Shown: positions 44,953 through 55,270, counted from the first letter of the stretch. The stretch: DNA of 64,000 nucleotides from Sphingobacteriales bacterium (GCA_028288165.1 JAQBOG010000024.1:1-64000); one strand, 5' to 3'. Notes: generated by a model not told the origin, from the letters alone. Numbers and translations are program-made.

Positions 44953-47900
44953 ATGGAAAGCAATAAAAAATACTGGAAAGGTTTAGAAGAGCTGCAAAAA
45001 ACTCCTGATTTCGTTGAGAAAAACAAGGGCGAGTTTGCAGAACCACTTCCTATTGAAGAAGTATTAAACGAAGCTGGGTTGAGTACAATAACCCCTCGTC
45101 GTGACTTTTTAAAAGCAATGGGATTTGGTTTGGGTGCAGTAACCTTAGCCGCCTGCCAAACTGCGCCGGTGCATAAATCTATTCCTTATTTAATTAAACC
45201 GGAAGAAGTTGTTCCGGGTATCCCGAATTATTATACTTCAACTTATAACGGGCATAGCGTTTTGGTTAAAACCAGAGAAGGTCGCCCAATTAAAATTGAA
45301 GGAAACCCAAATTGTCTTTTAAGTAAGGGACGTTTAGATGCAAATGGTCAGGCTTCAGTTCTAGACTTATATGATGTATCTAAATTAAAGAACCCGGTTT
45401 TAAATAACAATGAAAGAGCAAGCTGGGCTGAGGTTGATCAGTTTGTGGTAACTGAGCTTAACAAACTAGTTGGTAAAAAGATCCGTATTGTTTCATCAAC
45501 ATTAAACAGCCCGTCAGGAAAAGCTGTTGTTGCTGATTTCATCACTAAATATCCAAATACTAAGCACATTCAAGTGGATGCTGTTTCTTATTCAGGTATT
45601 ATCAAAGCAAATGAAGTAAGCTTTGGTAAAGCGGTTCTACCACATTACGCTATTGACAAAGCAGACGTAATTGTAAGTTTTGGTGCGGATTTCCTGGGAA
45701 CATGGATTTCGCCAGTTGAATTCAATCGCCAGTATGTTTCCAACCGTAATGGTGCATCTTTAGCTAAGAAAAAAATGTCAAGACATATCCAGTTTGAAAC
45801 TGGTATGAGCTTAACAGGTTCAAATGCTGATGCACGTATACTTATAAAACCTTCTGAACAAGGAATTGCTCTATTATCATTATATAGTGCTTTAGGAGGA
45901 ACAGTTTCTGCTCCACAAAAATTAACCAACAATCCAAAAGCGGCTGCCGCAATTTCTATTGCAGCAAAAGAATTAGCTGGCGCAAAAGGCAGAGCTTTAG
46001 TGGTTTGTGGTTCAAACGATACTTCTACTCAAGTAGTCGTTAATGCTATCAACTCTCTTTTAGGAAGTTATGGTACCACCATTGATTTAGATAATCCTTC
46101 TTTCCAACATGCTGGCAGCGATGCAGATTTTGTTGACTTCATGAACGAAGCCAAACGTGGAGAAGTAGGAGCTGTTATCTTTTTAAACAGTAATCCGGGT
46201 TATGATTATGTAAATCCAAAAGAGTTTACAGAAGCGATTAACAAAATACCTTTAAAAATCTCTTTCGCTGATCGTAAAGATGAAACTGCTTCTTTATGTC
46301 AAGTTATAGCTCCAAATCATCACTATCTTGAATCTTGGAACGATAGCAACCCATTCGAAGGATACTATACAATTGGGCAACCAACAATAAATCCTATTTA
46401 TAATACTCGTTCTGCGGAGCAAGGGTTATTAATATGGGCTGGAAATCCTGTTAAAGATTATTACCAATACATTCAAAACAATTGGGCAAAAACTGTTTTA
46501 GCTGCTTCAGGTAAAACTTGGAAAGAACTACTTCAAACGGGTTCTGTTTATCTAGGTGCTAAACCATCAGCTACAAGTGCTTTCGCTGGAGATGTAAATG
46601 CAGCTTCACAAGCAATACTTACAAACAGTAGCAATCTTGCAAAAGGTGCTTCAAAAGATACGGTTGAACTTCAAGTTTATCAAAATGTATCAATTGGTGA
46701 TGGAAAAGCAGCAAACAATCCATGGCTGCAAGAGTTACCAGATCCGGTTTCGAAAGTTACCTGGGATAATTACATAGCTATTTCTCCAAAGTATGCTGAG
46801 AAATTAGGTTATGCTGAATACGATCTGGTTAAAGTTACAAAGGATGATTATAGCGTAATTTTGCCTTTGTTATTTCAGCCTGGCCAAGCACAAGGAACTA
46901 TTTCTATTGCAGTTGGTTATGGCCGTACACATGCCGGTAAAGCCGCGAAGGAAGTAGGGAAAAATGCATATCCTTTTTTAAGCTTTATCAACGGAACGCT
47001 ACAAACAACTTCAAGAGTTACTCTAAGTTCTACAGGTGAATTACCTTATGAACTAGCACGTACGCAAACTCACCATACCATTGAAGGTCGTAACATCATT
47101 CGTGAAACTACATTAAAACAATATTTACAAGATCCAACCTCAGGAACTGGAAAACATTTCCAAAACAAAGTTGGGTTATGGAAAGAATACGAGCATCCTG
47201 GACATAAATGGGTAATGGCAATCGATTTAAATGCTTGTACTGGTTGTGGTGCTTGTGTTGTTGCTTGTAACGTAGAAAATAATATCCCTGTTGTTGGTCG
47301 TGATGAAGTCCGCCGTCGCAGAGAGATGCATTGGATAAGGGTTGATCGGTATTACAGTTTCGAAGAAAAAGGAAACTCTGTAACGGAAGAAAACGAAATC
47401 AACCACATGGAAGACGCGGATAATGTGTCCGTTGTTTACCAGCCTATGTTATGTCAACATTGTGACCATGCACCTTGCGAAACTGTTTGTCCGGTTCTAG
47501 CAACTGTTCACTCATCAGAAGGTTTAAGTCACATGGCTTATAACCGTTGCATTGGAACCAGGTATTGTGCAAATAACTGTCCTTACAAAGTGCGTCGTTT
47601 CAACTGGTTTAACTACTGGAATGACTCAAGATTTGAGAACTACATGAATAACGAGTTTACTCAGTTAGTTTTAAATCCGGATGTTACAACACGCTCACGT
47701 GGAGTAATGGAAAAATGTTCCATGTGTATTCAACGTATTCAAGCAGGTAAACTAACAGCTAAATTAGATAAACGTAAAGTAGTTGATGGTGAAATTCAAG
47801 TTGCTTGTCAGCAAACATGCCCAACTAATGCAATCATATTTGGTGATTTGAATGATCCAACCTCACAAGTTGCAAAAGCATTGAGCAGTGAACGTACGTA

Positions 47901-47976
47901 CTATGTTTTAGAAGAAATTAATACCCAACCAGGTATTGGTTACCAAACGAAAGTTAGAAATACAGCAGAGGCTTAA
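44953..47976 (+). CDS. actB: Alternative complex III subunit B (molybdopterin-oxidoreductase-like with iron-sulfur domain)
   Basis: A 1007-residue fusion. A Tat-type RRDFLKAMGF (49-58) is followed by a lipobox-like TLAACQ (Cys68), fitting a folded, lipid-anchored periplasmic protein. Residues about 70-740 resemble molybdopterin oxidoreductases but lack an obvious cofactor ligand set; about 755-975 carry four ferredoxin cysteine groups: CTGCGACVVAC, CQHCDHAPCETVC, CIGTRYCANNC and CSMC...CQQTC, for three 4Fe-4S and one 3Fe-4S cluster in characterised complexes. Follows actA by 41 bases. Confidence 0.94.
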   Translation: MESNKKYWKGLEELQKTPDFVEKNKGEFAEPLPIEEVLNEAGLSTITPRRDFLKAMGFGLGAVTLAACQTAPVHKSIPYLIKPEEVVPGIPNYYTSTYNGHSVLVKTREGRPIKIEGNPNCLLSKGRLDANGQASVLDLYDVSKLKNPVLNNNERASWAEVDQFVVTELNKLVGKKIRIVSSTLNSPSGKAVVADFITKYPNTKHIQVDAVSYSGIIKANEVSFGKAVLPHYAIDKADVIVSFGADFLGTWISPVEFNRQYVSNRNGASLAKKKMSRHIQFETGMSLTGSNADARILIKPSEQGIALLSLYSALGGTVSAPQKLTNNPKAAAAISIAAKELAGAKGRALVVCGSNDTSTQVVVNAINSLLGSYGTTIDLDNPSFQHAGSDADFVDFMNEAKRGEVGAVIFLNSNPGYDYVNPKEFTEAINKIPLKISFADRKDETASLCQVIAPNHHYLESWNDSNPFEGYYTIGQPTINPIYNTRSAEQGLLIWAGNPVKDYYQYIQNNWAKTVLAASGKTWKELLQTGSVYLGAKPSATSAFAGDVNAASQAILTNSSNLAKGASKDTVELQVYQNVSIGDGKAANNPWLQELPDPVSKVTWDNYIAISPKYAEKLGYAEYDLVKVTKDDYSVILPLLFQPGQAQGTISIAVGYGRTHAGKAAKEVGKNAYPFLSFINGTLQTTSRVTLSSTGELPYELARTQTHHTIEGRNIIRETTLKQYLQDPTSGTGKHFQNKVGLWKEYEHPGHKWVMAIDLNACTGCGACVVACNVENNIPVVGRDEVRRRREMHWIRVDRYYSFEEKGNSVTEENEINHMEDADNVSVVYQPMLCQHCDHAPCETVCPVLATVHSSEGLSHMAYNRCIGTRYCANNCPYKVRRFNWFNYWNDSRFENYMNNEFTQLVLNPDVTTRSRGVMEKCSMCIQRIQAGKLTAKLDKRKVVDGEIQVACQQTCPTNAIIFGDLNDPTSQVAKALSSERTYYVLEEINTQPGIGYQTKVRNTAEA

Positions 47977-48011
47977 TACAATTTCATAAATAAGAAATTT
48001 CAACAAAGGAT

Positions 48012-49502
48012 ATGTCATCTCATAACGAATCCATACTTAGAGAACCTTTAATCACGGGTGAAAATATCACTTATGCTAAAGTCACCAATGATATATTGGT
48101 TCCGGTGGAAAATAAACCAAATAAAGCCTGGTGGATAGGCTTTACAGTAGCTGCCCTTGGTGCATTGCTATGGCTAGTATCAGTAAGCTACACCTTTTGG
48201 TTTGGAATTGGTACCTGGGGATTAAATAAAACAGTAGGCTGGGCCTGGGATATCACCGGCTTCGTGTGGTGGGTAGGTATAGGTCATGCTGGAACACTAA
48301 TATCAGCAGTATTATTATTATTTCGTCAAAATTGGCGTAACTCCATAAACAGGTCAGCAGAAGCGATGACAATTTTCGCCGTAATCTGCGCCGCCACTTA
48401 CATAGTAGCCCACATGGGGCGCCCTTGGATGGCCTATTGGGCATTACCATTACCAAATCAGTTTGGGTCATTATGGGTGAATTTCAACTCTCCATTAGTA
48501 TGGGACGTATTTGCGATTTCAACATATTTCTCCGTTTCCTTATTGTTTTGGTATACTGGTTTAATTCCAGATATCGCAACCATTCGTGATCGTGCAAAAG
48601 GATTAAAAAGAAGAATATATTCTGTTCTTTCATTCGGTTGGAATGGTAATGTTAAATCTTGGCAACGATTTGAAGCTGTGTCATTGATTCTTGCTGGTGT
48701 TTCAACTCCACTCGTATTATCGGTACACACAATTGTATCCATGGACTTTGCAACATCTGTTATTCCTGGATGGCATACCACTATATTTCCTCCTTATTTC
48801 GTGGCAGGAGCGATTTTTTCAGGATTTGCAATGGTTCAAACCTTGTTATTGATTGCCCGTAAAGTTTTAGGATATGAGAACTACATCACCATGTTCCATA
48901 TAGAATCAATGAATAAGATCATCATCTTAACGGGTTCAATCGTTGGTGTGGCTTATTTAACAGAGCTTTTCATTGCCTGGTATTCAGGAGCTGAATATGA
49001 ACAATATGCTTTCTTGAATCGTGTTAGTGGACCATATTGGTGGGCATATTGGAGTATGATGACTTGTAATGTAATCTCTCCACAACTGTTTTGGTTTAAG
49101 AAAATACGAACCAGCATTGCTGCATCATGGATATTATCTATCGTTGTAAACATCGGTATGTGGTTTGAGCGATTTGTAATCATTGTAACGTCATTGCACC
49201 GTGATTATCTTCCTTCAAGCTGGGTAATGTTTTATCCATCATGGGTAGACGTAGCCGTATTTATCGGATCAATTGGTGTATTCTTTACCTTGTTTTTATT
49301 ATTCTTAAGGGTTCTGCCAGCTATTGCGATGGCTGAGGTGAAGCTTCTTTTGAAATCATCAAGTGATCAAGCTAAACAGAAATTGATAAGAGAAGGGTTA
49401 GTTAAACGAGTTGATGCTGAATACTATCTTGGATCACTTGAGAAGTATGACAGTGTAGAGTATGAAAAAAGTGTTCCACAAGCTGAGTACGTAAAACATT
49501 AA
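48012..49502 (+). CDS. actC: Alternative complex III subunit C (NrfD-like quinol-binding membrane protein)
   Basis: A 496-residue polytopic protein with about ten transmembrane helices of the NrfD/PsrC type; it forms the menaquinol site next to ActB. Family phrases include WVGIGHAGTLISAVLLL, AHMGRPWMAYW and WVDVAVFIGSIGVFFTLF. Spaced 35 bases after actB and two bases before actD. The gene has a paralogue, actF, in the same operon. Confidence 0.94.
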   Translation: MSSHNESILREPLITGENITYAKVTNDILVPVENKPNKAWWIGFTVAALGALLWLVSVSYTFWFGIGTWGLNKTVGWAWDITGFVWWVGIGHAGTLISAVLLLFRQNWRNSINRSAEAMTIFAVICAATYIVAHMGRPWMAYWALPLPNQFGSLWVNFNSPLVWDVFAISTYFSVSLLFWYTGLIPDIATIRDRAKGLKRRIYSVLSFGWNGNVKSWQRFEAVSLILAGVSTPLVLSVHTIVSMDFATSVIPGWHTTIFPPYFVAGAIFSGFAMVQTLLLIARKVLGYENYITMFHIESMNKIIILTGSIVGVAYLTELFIAWYSGAEYEQYAFLNRVSGPYWWAYWSMMTCNVISPQLFWFKKIRTSIAASWILSIVVNIGMWFERFVIIVTSLHRDYLPSSWVMFYPSWVDVAVFIGSIGVFFTLFLLFLRVLPAIAMAEVKLLLKSSSDQAKQKLIREGLVKRVDAEYYLGSLEKYDSVEYEKSVPQAEYVKH

Positions 49503-49504
49503 AA

Positions 49505-50041
49505 ATGAGCAACACTAAATATATCTTAGGTCATTTTGAAGATCCAGATGACCTAATGCATGGGATAGACTCGCTGCAAAAGAATAATGTCAGCATTTAT
49601 GATGTATATACCCCAATGCCAATTCACGGTATTGAAGATAAATTAGGAATAAAAAGATCCCGCTTACCAATTGTAGCTTTTTGCTGCGGCTTGTTAGGTA
49701 CTCTTACAGCTTTCTCTTTAATTTACTATACGTTGGTTCATGATTGGCCGATGATAATAGGTGGAAAACCAGCATTTGCATTTCCGGATTTTATTCCGGT
49801 ATGTTTTGAATTAACTGTTTTGTTTTGCTCTTATGGTATGGGAATAGCTTTTTTCTATTCTAATCACCTTTTTCCAGGAAGAGCTCCAAGAGTTATGGAC
49901 TTAAGAGCAACAGACGACCGGTTTGTTTTAGCAATCGACGCTCAAGCAAATCCATATCCTGATAAAATTGAAGATTTATTAAAAAACGCAGGTGCAGTTG
50001 AAATTAAGCACAACGAAAGGAAATATGTTAGTTATGAATAA
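49505..50041 (+). CDS. actD: Alternative complex III subunit D (DUF3341)
   Basis: A 178-residue protein of the DUF3341 family: N-terminal soluble part starting KYILGHFEDPDDLMHGI, then two transmembrane helices (about 57-80 and 97-117) and a C-terminal tail. It bridges the membrane and peripheral parts of complex III analogues. Starts two bases after the actC stop; its end overlaps actE. Confidence 0.94.
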   Translation: MSNTKYILGHFEDPDDLMHGIDSLQKNNVSIYDVYTPMPIHGIEDKLGIKRSRLPIVAFCCGLLGTLTAFSLIYYTLVHDWPMIIGGKPAFAFPDFIPVCFELTVLFCSYGMGIAFFYSNHLFPGRAPRVMDLRATDDRFVLAIDAQANPYPDKIEDLLKNAGAVEIKHNERKYVSYE

Positions 50042-50618
50042 GCTTCGGATAATAAGTGCTGTTTTTTTTGCTGCTGCCATAGCTGTAGCAATATCATCTT
50101 GCTCTGATAAACGTAGCACTGGCTTGGAGTATGCACGTAATATGTATGATCATATTGCTTTTGATCCAGATCAACCAAATAATAATTTTAAGAATGGGCA
50201 AACTGCTCAAACACCTCCAGTAGGGACTGTGCCAGTAGGGTTTGATAAAGTAGATGAATATCCTAACACAATAGAGGGATATCAGGCAGCTAGTGCCAAT
50301 CTTAAAAATCCTTTCAAGGTAAATATGGGTACTCTCCAAGAAGGAAAAACTTTATATGTCAATATGTGCTCTCATTGCCATGGTTATCAAGGGCAAGGAG
50401 ATGGTTCAATTGTTAAGTTAGAAAAGTTCCCTGCTCCACCATCTTATTCAAAGGGAACCTCTTCAAGAGGTGGTGCAATGAAAGATTTAACAGATGGGAA
50501 AATATTCCATACCATTACCAATGGATGGGGTTTAATGGGACCGCATAAGTATCAATTAACACCTAATGAAAGGTGGAAAATTGTTATGTATGTTCATGAA
50601 TTACAAAAATTACAATAG
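50025..50618 (+). CDS. actE: Alternative complex III subunit E (monoheme cytochrome c lipoprotein)
   Basis: A roughly 197-residue lipoprotein with signal ending AVAISSC (lipobox) and one heme motif CSHCH in LYVNMCSHCHGYQGQGDG; a candidate axial Met lies in GWGLMGPH. It overlaps the actD stop by 17 bases. Start chosen at ATG 50025 because AAAGGA lies just upstream; ATG 50034 (MNKLRIIS) is an equal alternative, and the frame open from 49992 is too long for the signal peptide. Confidence 0.92.
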   Translation: MLVMNKLRIISAVFFAAAIAVAISSCSDKRSTGLEYARNMYDHIAFDPDQPNNNFKNGQTAQTPPVGTVPVGFDKVDEYPNTIEGYQAASANLKNPFKVNMGTLQEGKTLYVNMCSHCHGYQGQGDGSIVKLEKFPAPPSYSKGTSSRGGAMKDLTDGKIFHTITNGWGLMGPHKYQLTPNERWKIVMYVHELQKLQ

Positions 50619-50636
50619 TAAATTGCTATAGAAAGA

Positions 50637-51902
50637 ATGGGAAATCATAATCATAATACTACTCATAATTTTACTAAACAATTTGAATTTTCGGGTAAAC
50701 CTAAAACCTGGAGTTTAATAGCCATTGTAATTGGTATTGCTTCTATTGCATTTGGTTTTTTAACAAATGATGGCGAACGTACTTTTGCAAATCTTTTGTT
50801 GATGTCTTATTATTTTACCTGTGTTTGCGCTGCAGGATTGTTTTTTGTTGCTTTACAATATGTTGCTCAAGCCGGATGGTCGACTGGTTTACTCCGCATC
50901 CCGCAAGCTTTTTCAAGGGTATTACCTTATGCTGCAGCAATTTTAGTTATTGTTTGTGCATGCGGTCTATTAACCTCACATACTATTGTGGAAGAAGGAA
51001 AGGAAGTAGTTGCACCTTATTTATATAAGCATTGGGCTACTCACGGTTTAGCTGAAGAAGGCTCTGAACATTATGATGCCTTGATAGCTGGGAAATCAGG
51101 CTTCTTAAATGTACCGTTTTTCCTGACCAGATTAGTTCTATTCTTAGGTGCCTATATCTTCTTTGCTTTCTTATTCAATAAGTTTACAAAGAGAGAAGAT
51201 GCTGAAGCCGGATTGGTTAACTACGACAAAGGAATTAAATGGTCTGCAGTATTCTTAATTGTTTTCGGTTTTACCACGCCGATATGGGCTTTTGACGTAA
51301 TCATGTCACTTGAAGCACATTGGTTTTCAACGATGTTTGGTTGGTATAATTTTGCAGCCATGTGGGTTAGTGGATTATGCACTATCACATTAACAATCAT
51401 ACTGCTAAAGAAATCTGGTTACTTAACTTGGATAAATGAAAACCATTTACATGATTTAGGTAAATTCATATTTGCCTTCTCGATCTTTTGGACATACGTT
51501 TGGTTTGCACAGTTCTTATTAATATGGTATGCAAATATTCCTGAAGAAACTGTTTACTTCTATAAAAGATTTGAGCCGCAATATCTACCATGGTTTTGGC
51601 TAAATATTGTTGTTAATTTCTTAGCTCCAATTTTAATATTAATGACACGTGATGCTAAGCGTCAAACTAATACATTAATGTTCGTTTGTATCATGTTATT
51701 GTGTGGACATTGGCTCGATTACTATATGATGATCATGCCAGGCACTGTAAATGAGCATCGTACTTTCGGAATAATAGAGGTTGGTATTGCCGTTGGATAC
51801 GCAGGATTGTTTACTTTCTTAATGCTAACTCAATTAAGTAAACGTTCGTTAGTTCCAGCTAACCATCCATTTTTGGATGAAAGTTTGCACCATCAGATAT
51901 AG
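50637..51902 (+). CDS. actF: Alternative complex III subunit F (NrfD-like)
   Basis: A 421-residue polytopic membrane protein, about ten helices, paralogous in fold to ActC. Starts with a His/Asn-rich GNHNHNTTHNFTK tail; family phrases are FALQYVAQAGWSTGLLRIP-like and the final part of the bundle ends with LMLTQLSKRSL. Follows actE by 18 bases and precedes coxB by 51, consistent with a complex III-oxidase supercomplex operon. Confidence 0.93.
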   Translation: MGNHNHNTTHNFTKQFEFSGKPKTWSLIAIVIGIASIAFGFLTNDGERTFANLLLMSYYFTCVCAAGLFFVALQYVAQAGWSTGLLRIPQAFSRVLPYAAAILVIVCACGLLTSHTIVEEGKEVVAPYLYKHWATHGLAEEGSEHYDALIAGKSGFLNVPFFLTRLVLFLGAYIFFAFLFNKFTKREDAEAGLVNYDKGIKWSAVFLIVFGFTTPIWAFDVIMSLEAHWFSTMFGWYNFAAMWVSGLCTITLTIILLKKSGYLTWINENHLHDLGKFIFAFSIFWTYVWFAQFLLIWYANIPEETVYFYKRFEPQYLPWFWLNIVVNFLAPILILMTRDAKRQTNTLMFVCIMLLCGHWLDYYMMIMPGTVNEHRTFGIIEVGIAVGYAGLFTFLMLTQLSKRSLVPANHPFLDESLHHQI

Positions 51903-51953
51903 TGTGCTTGATAAAGCTTAGTTAATATTTAAGTAATAGATATTGTTAATAAA

Positions 51954-53285
51954 ATGAGATTAAAAAAATATTTAAATATCAGATGGATTGCTAGCATAAT
52001 GGTTATGTGTGCTCTTTTAGTGAATGCCATACCATTGTCAGCACAATTAGCAGATACTTCATCCACAACCGCTTCATCCTCGGCTGGTGTTAATGAGGGA
52101 GCAGCAGATTCATCGGCACTTAAAAGTGCATCAAGTGAGCCTCTCATTAGTACTGTTGTAGATACCGCTGCTAGCGCTAAACTTATAGCGGATTTTAAGC
52201 CGGAAAAGGATTTTGGACCATTGTATAAATCTGCTTCATACTATGTATTGTTATTTTTCTTGGTTTGTGTGTTTATCGCTATTATTGGAAAAGTGCTTAG
52301 AGTTTACGAGCTAAGTGGGGAACTTCAAGGTAAAAAGACCAAATCTTATTGGCAAAATGTACAGGGGATCCTTTTTATAGTAGTCCTTATAGCTGGATTA
52401 TACGGTGTCTATTGGTCATACACTGTTCAAGGTGCCATGTCTATGACGATTGCTGCATCTGAGCATGGAGAGAAGATAGACACAATGTTTTATGTAACAT
52501 TGGTTATTACCACCATTGTATTCATACTTACCCATATTTTACTTTTCGGTTTTTCCTTTAAATACCGTGGTTCAGATACTAGAAAAGCATATTTCTATCC
52601 ACATAATAATGCCGTTGAAAGATTGTGGACAATTATTCCTGCAATTACTTTAACCGTATTGGTTGTATTTGGATTTATAACTTGGAGAAGTATTACCAAT
52701 GTTCCGAAAGAAGAGCAAGACAAAGCACTGAAAGTGGAAGTTGTAGGAGAACAATTCAAATGGAATATTCGCTACTCAGGAACAGATAACATAATCGGAA
52801 AAAGAAACTTCACGTTAATTACTCCAACTAATGGACTCGGAATTGATTACAAAGATCCAAAAAGTTGGGATGATAAATTGGCCGGAGAAATTGTTTTACC
52901 AGTAAATAAGCCAGTTAGAGTTGCGGTTGGATCAAAGGATATTTTGCATAGTTTTTATATTCCTGATTTTAGAGTGCAAATAAATGCCGTTCCAGGTATG
53001 CCTACGTCGTTTCAATTTACACCAAAATATACCACTCAACAGATGCGTGATAAGTTGAACGATCCGACTTTTAATTACCTGTTGCTATGTGCTAAGATCT
53101 GTGGAGCTGGACACTACAATATGCAAGCAAAAGTAACTGTTCTATCCGAAGATGAATATAAAGCTTGGGAAGCTAAGTTGCCATTATTCTATAATGATGA
53201 TGTTAAAAAACAGCTTCAGGTAGCACAACAAAAAATGAGTTCTGAAAATAACAAAGTGACGTTAATTACTAAAAATAACAGATAG
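51954..53285 (+). CDS. coxB: Cytochrome c oxidase subunit II
   Basis: A 443-residue CuA subunit. After a signal peptide (cleavage near LSAQ) and an Ala/Ser-rich linker (about 33-75) come four hydrophobic segments (about 95-117, 137-158, 178-202, 224-245); two is normal, so an extra hairpin is added. CuA ligands: His332 (DILHSFY), Cys379, Cys383, His387, Met390 in CAKICGAGHYNM. The residue between the cysteines that is normally Glu is Lys381; only its backbone carbonyl binds copper, so function should hold. No C-terminal cytochrome c domain. Confidence 0.94.
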   Translation: MRLKKYLNIRWIASIMVMCALLVNAIPLSAQLADTSSTTASSSAGVNEGAADSSALKSASSEPLISTVVDTAASAKLIADFKPEKDFGPLYKSASYYVLLFFLVCVFIAIIGKVLRVYELSGELQGKKTKSYWQNVQGILFIVVLIAGLYGVYWSYTVQGAMSMTIAASEHGEKIDTMFYVTLVITTIVFILTHILLFGFSFKYRGSDTRKAYFYPHNNAVERLWTIIPAITLTVLVVFGFITWRSITNVPKEEQDKALKVEVVGEQFKWNIRYSGTDNIIGKRNFTLITPTNGLGIDYKDPKSWDDKLAGEIVLPVNKPVRVAVGSKDILHSFYIPDFRVQINAVPGMPTSFQFTPKYTTQQMRDKLNDPTFNYLLLCAKICGAGHYNMQAKVTVLSEDEYKAWEAKLPLFYNDDVKKQLQVAQQKMSSENNKVTLITKNNR

Positions 53286-53295
53286 GATAGAGATT

Positions 53296-55197
53296 ATGGC
53301 AAGCACAGCAATTCACGATACGGCCGTACTAACTCACCATGATCACGGTCATGAACACGGTCATCACAAAGAGACTTTTATAACTAAGTATATTTTTAGC
53401 CAGGATCATAAAATGATCGCTAAGCAATTTTTAATAACTGGTATCATCATGGCTGTAATTGCTATGTTTTTATCAGTGCTCTTTAGATTGCAATTAGGTT
53501 GGCCAGATAAAAACTTTCCAATCCTTGAAACTTTCTTAGGTAAATGGGCTGAGGGAGGAAGAATTAGACCTGATTTTTACTTAGCGCTCGTTACAATACA
53601 TGGTACTATGATGGTATTCTTTGTGTTAACAGCTGGACTAAGTGGTACCTTTAGTAATCTATTGATACCATTGCAACTAGGTGCCCGTGATATGGCATCA
53701 CCCTTTTTGAACATGCTTTCGTATTGGTTCTTCTTTACAGCTTGTATGATCATGATGGGTTCGTTCTTTGTACAAACAGGACCTGCAAGTGCTGGTTGGA
53801 CTATTTATCCTCCACTTTCAGCAATTCCAAAAGCAATACCCGGTTCGGGGCTGGGAATGACACTTTGGTTAATTAGTATGATTTTGTTTGTTGCTTCGTC
53901 TTTGATGGGTGCGTTAAATTATATCAGTACTGTATTAAACATGCGTACAAAAGGGATGGACATGTGGAGAATGCCTTTAACAATTTGGGCATTTTTCTTA
54001 ACTGCTATTTTGGGCGTTTTATCCTTTCCTGTTCTTGTTTCTGGTGTGGTATTATTAATTTTCGACAGAAGCTTCGGAACAAGTTTTTATTTATCTGACA
54101 TAGTTGTACAAGGAGAAGTTCTTCCTAACCAAGGTGGTAGCCCAATTTTATGGCAGCACTTATTTTGGTTCCTAGGTCACCCGGAAGTATACATCGTGAT
54201 TATGCCTGCTTTAGGTATTACATCTGAAGTAATAGCAACTAATTCAAGGAAGCCAATTTTTGGTTACCATGCGATGGTTTATTCATTGATAGGTATTACC
54301 ATATTATCGTTTATAGTTTGGGGTCACCATATGTTCATCACAGGTATGAATCCTTTCTTAGGTGGTGTCTTCATGATAACAACGTTAATTATTGCTGTTC
54401 CATCCGCAGTTAAGACATTCAATTATCTAGCTACCTTGTGGAGAGGGAATATAAGATTTACACCAGCTATGCTTTTTGCAATCGGCTTGGTTTCATTCTT
54501 TATTTCTGGTGGATTAACCGGTATTTTCCTTGGTAATGCAGCATTAGATATTAATCTTCATGATACATACTTCGTGGTTGCCCACTTCCACCTTGTGATG
54601 GGATCAGCAGCTATATTTGGAATGCTTTGCGGTGTTTACCATTGGTTTCCAAAAATGTTTGGTCGTTTGATGGATGAGAAATTAGGTTATTTACATTTCT
54701 GGCTAACATTCATTGGTGCATATTTAGTATTCTTCCCAATGCACTTTATGGGACTAGATGGCGTACCTAGACGTTATTATGCTTTCACTGAATTTGAATT
54801 CATGAAAGAGTGGTTAACTGTGAATACGTTTATTTCATGGGCTGCGATTATTTCAGCGCTGGCTCAGGTTGCTTTCTTGTGGAACTTCTTCTATTCTATA
54901 TTTTATGGAAAGAAATCTTCTCAGAATCCATGGGAGTCAAATACAATGGAGTGGACTGCACCTGTAGAACATTTACACGGTAACTGGCCAGGAGAAATAC
55001 CAACAGTTTACCGTTGGCCATATGATTATAGCAAGCCAGGTCATGATGATGATTTCATCCCTCAAACGGTGCCTTTTTCACAAACCATGAGCTCGAATCT
55101 TCCACATGATTTTGAAGGAAATGCTGAGTCAGAAAGAATCCAACAAGAATGGGATTCAAAGTATGCTGCTGATAAAGTTGAACAAGGTATAAATTAA
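53296..55197 (+). CDS. coxA: Cytochrome c oxidase subunit I (A-type)
   Basis: A 633-residue heme-copper oxidase core with 12 helices. Low-spin heme His102 (IHGTMM), CuB ligand and cross-link in HPEVY (295-299, His295, Glu297, Tyr299), His344-His345 (GHHMF), heme a and a3 ligands His430/His432 (VAHFHLVMG). Glu297 in HPEVY marks an A1-type proton route. The N-terminus carries a histidine cluster (residues 14-24, seven His). Follows coxB by ten bases and ends at a terminator, closing the first respiratory transcript. Confidence 0.97.
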   Translation: MASTAIHDTAVLTHHDHGHEHGHHKETFITKYIFSQDHKMIAKQFLITGIIMAVIAMFLSVLFRLQLGWPDKNFPILETFLGKWAEGGRIRPDFYLALVTIHGTMMVFFVLTAGLSGTFSNLLIPLQLGARDMASPFLNMLSYWFFFTACMIMMGSFFVQTGPASAGWTIYPPLSAIPKAIPGSGLGMTLWLISMILFVASSLMGALNYISTVLNMRTKGMDMWRMPLTIWAFFLTAILGVLSFPVLVSGVVLLIFDRSFGTSFYLSDIVVQGEVLPNQGGSPILWQHLFWFLGHPEVYIVIMPALGITSEVIATNSRKPIFGYHAMVYSLIGITILSFIVWGHHMFITGMNPFLGGVFMITTLIIAVPSAVKTFNYLATLWRGNIRFTPAMLFAIGLVSFFISGGLTGIFLGNAALDINLHDTYFVVAHFHLVMGSAAIFGMLCGVYHWFPKMFGRLMDEKLGYLHFWLTFIGAYLVFFPMHFMGLDGVPRRYYAFTEFEFMKEWLTVNTFISWAAIISALAQVAFLWNFFYSIFYGKKSSQNPWESNTMEWTAPVEHLHGNWPGEIPTVYRWPYDYSKPGHDDDFIPQTVPFSQTMSSNLPHDFEGNAESERIQQEWDSKYAADKVEQGIN

Positions 55198-55211
55198 TAT
55201 ATTTTACAATG

Positions 55212-55257
55212 GATTTGGGGTATCTGTTAAATATTTACAGATACCCCAAATCTTTTT
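55212..55257 (+). terminator. Terminator after coxA
   Basis: A 16-base stem GATTTGGGGTATCTGT / ACAGATACCCCAAATC followed by TTTTT. It separates the act-cox transcript from ctaA, only 14 bases ahead. Confidence 0.92.
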
Positions 55258-55270
55258 AATAAGGGCATAA

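Noticed and set aside
49992..50024. Upstream start for ActE
   Set aside because: It would put a charged tail before the lipoprotein signal; ATG 50025 or 50034 fits the signal peptide.
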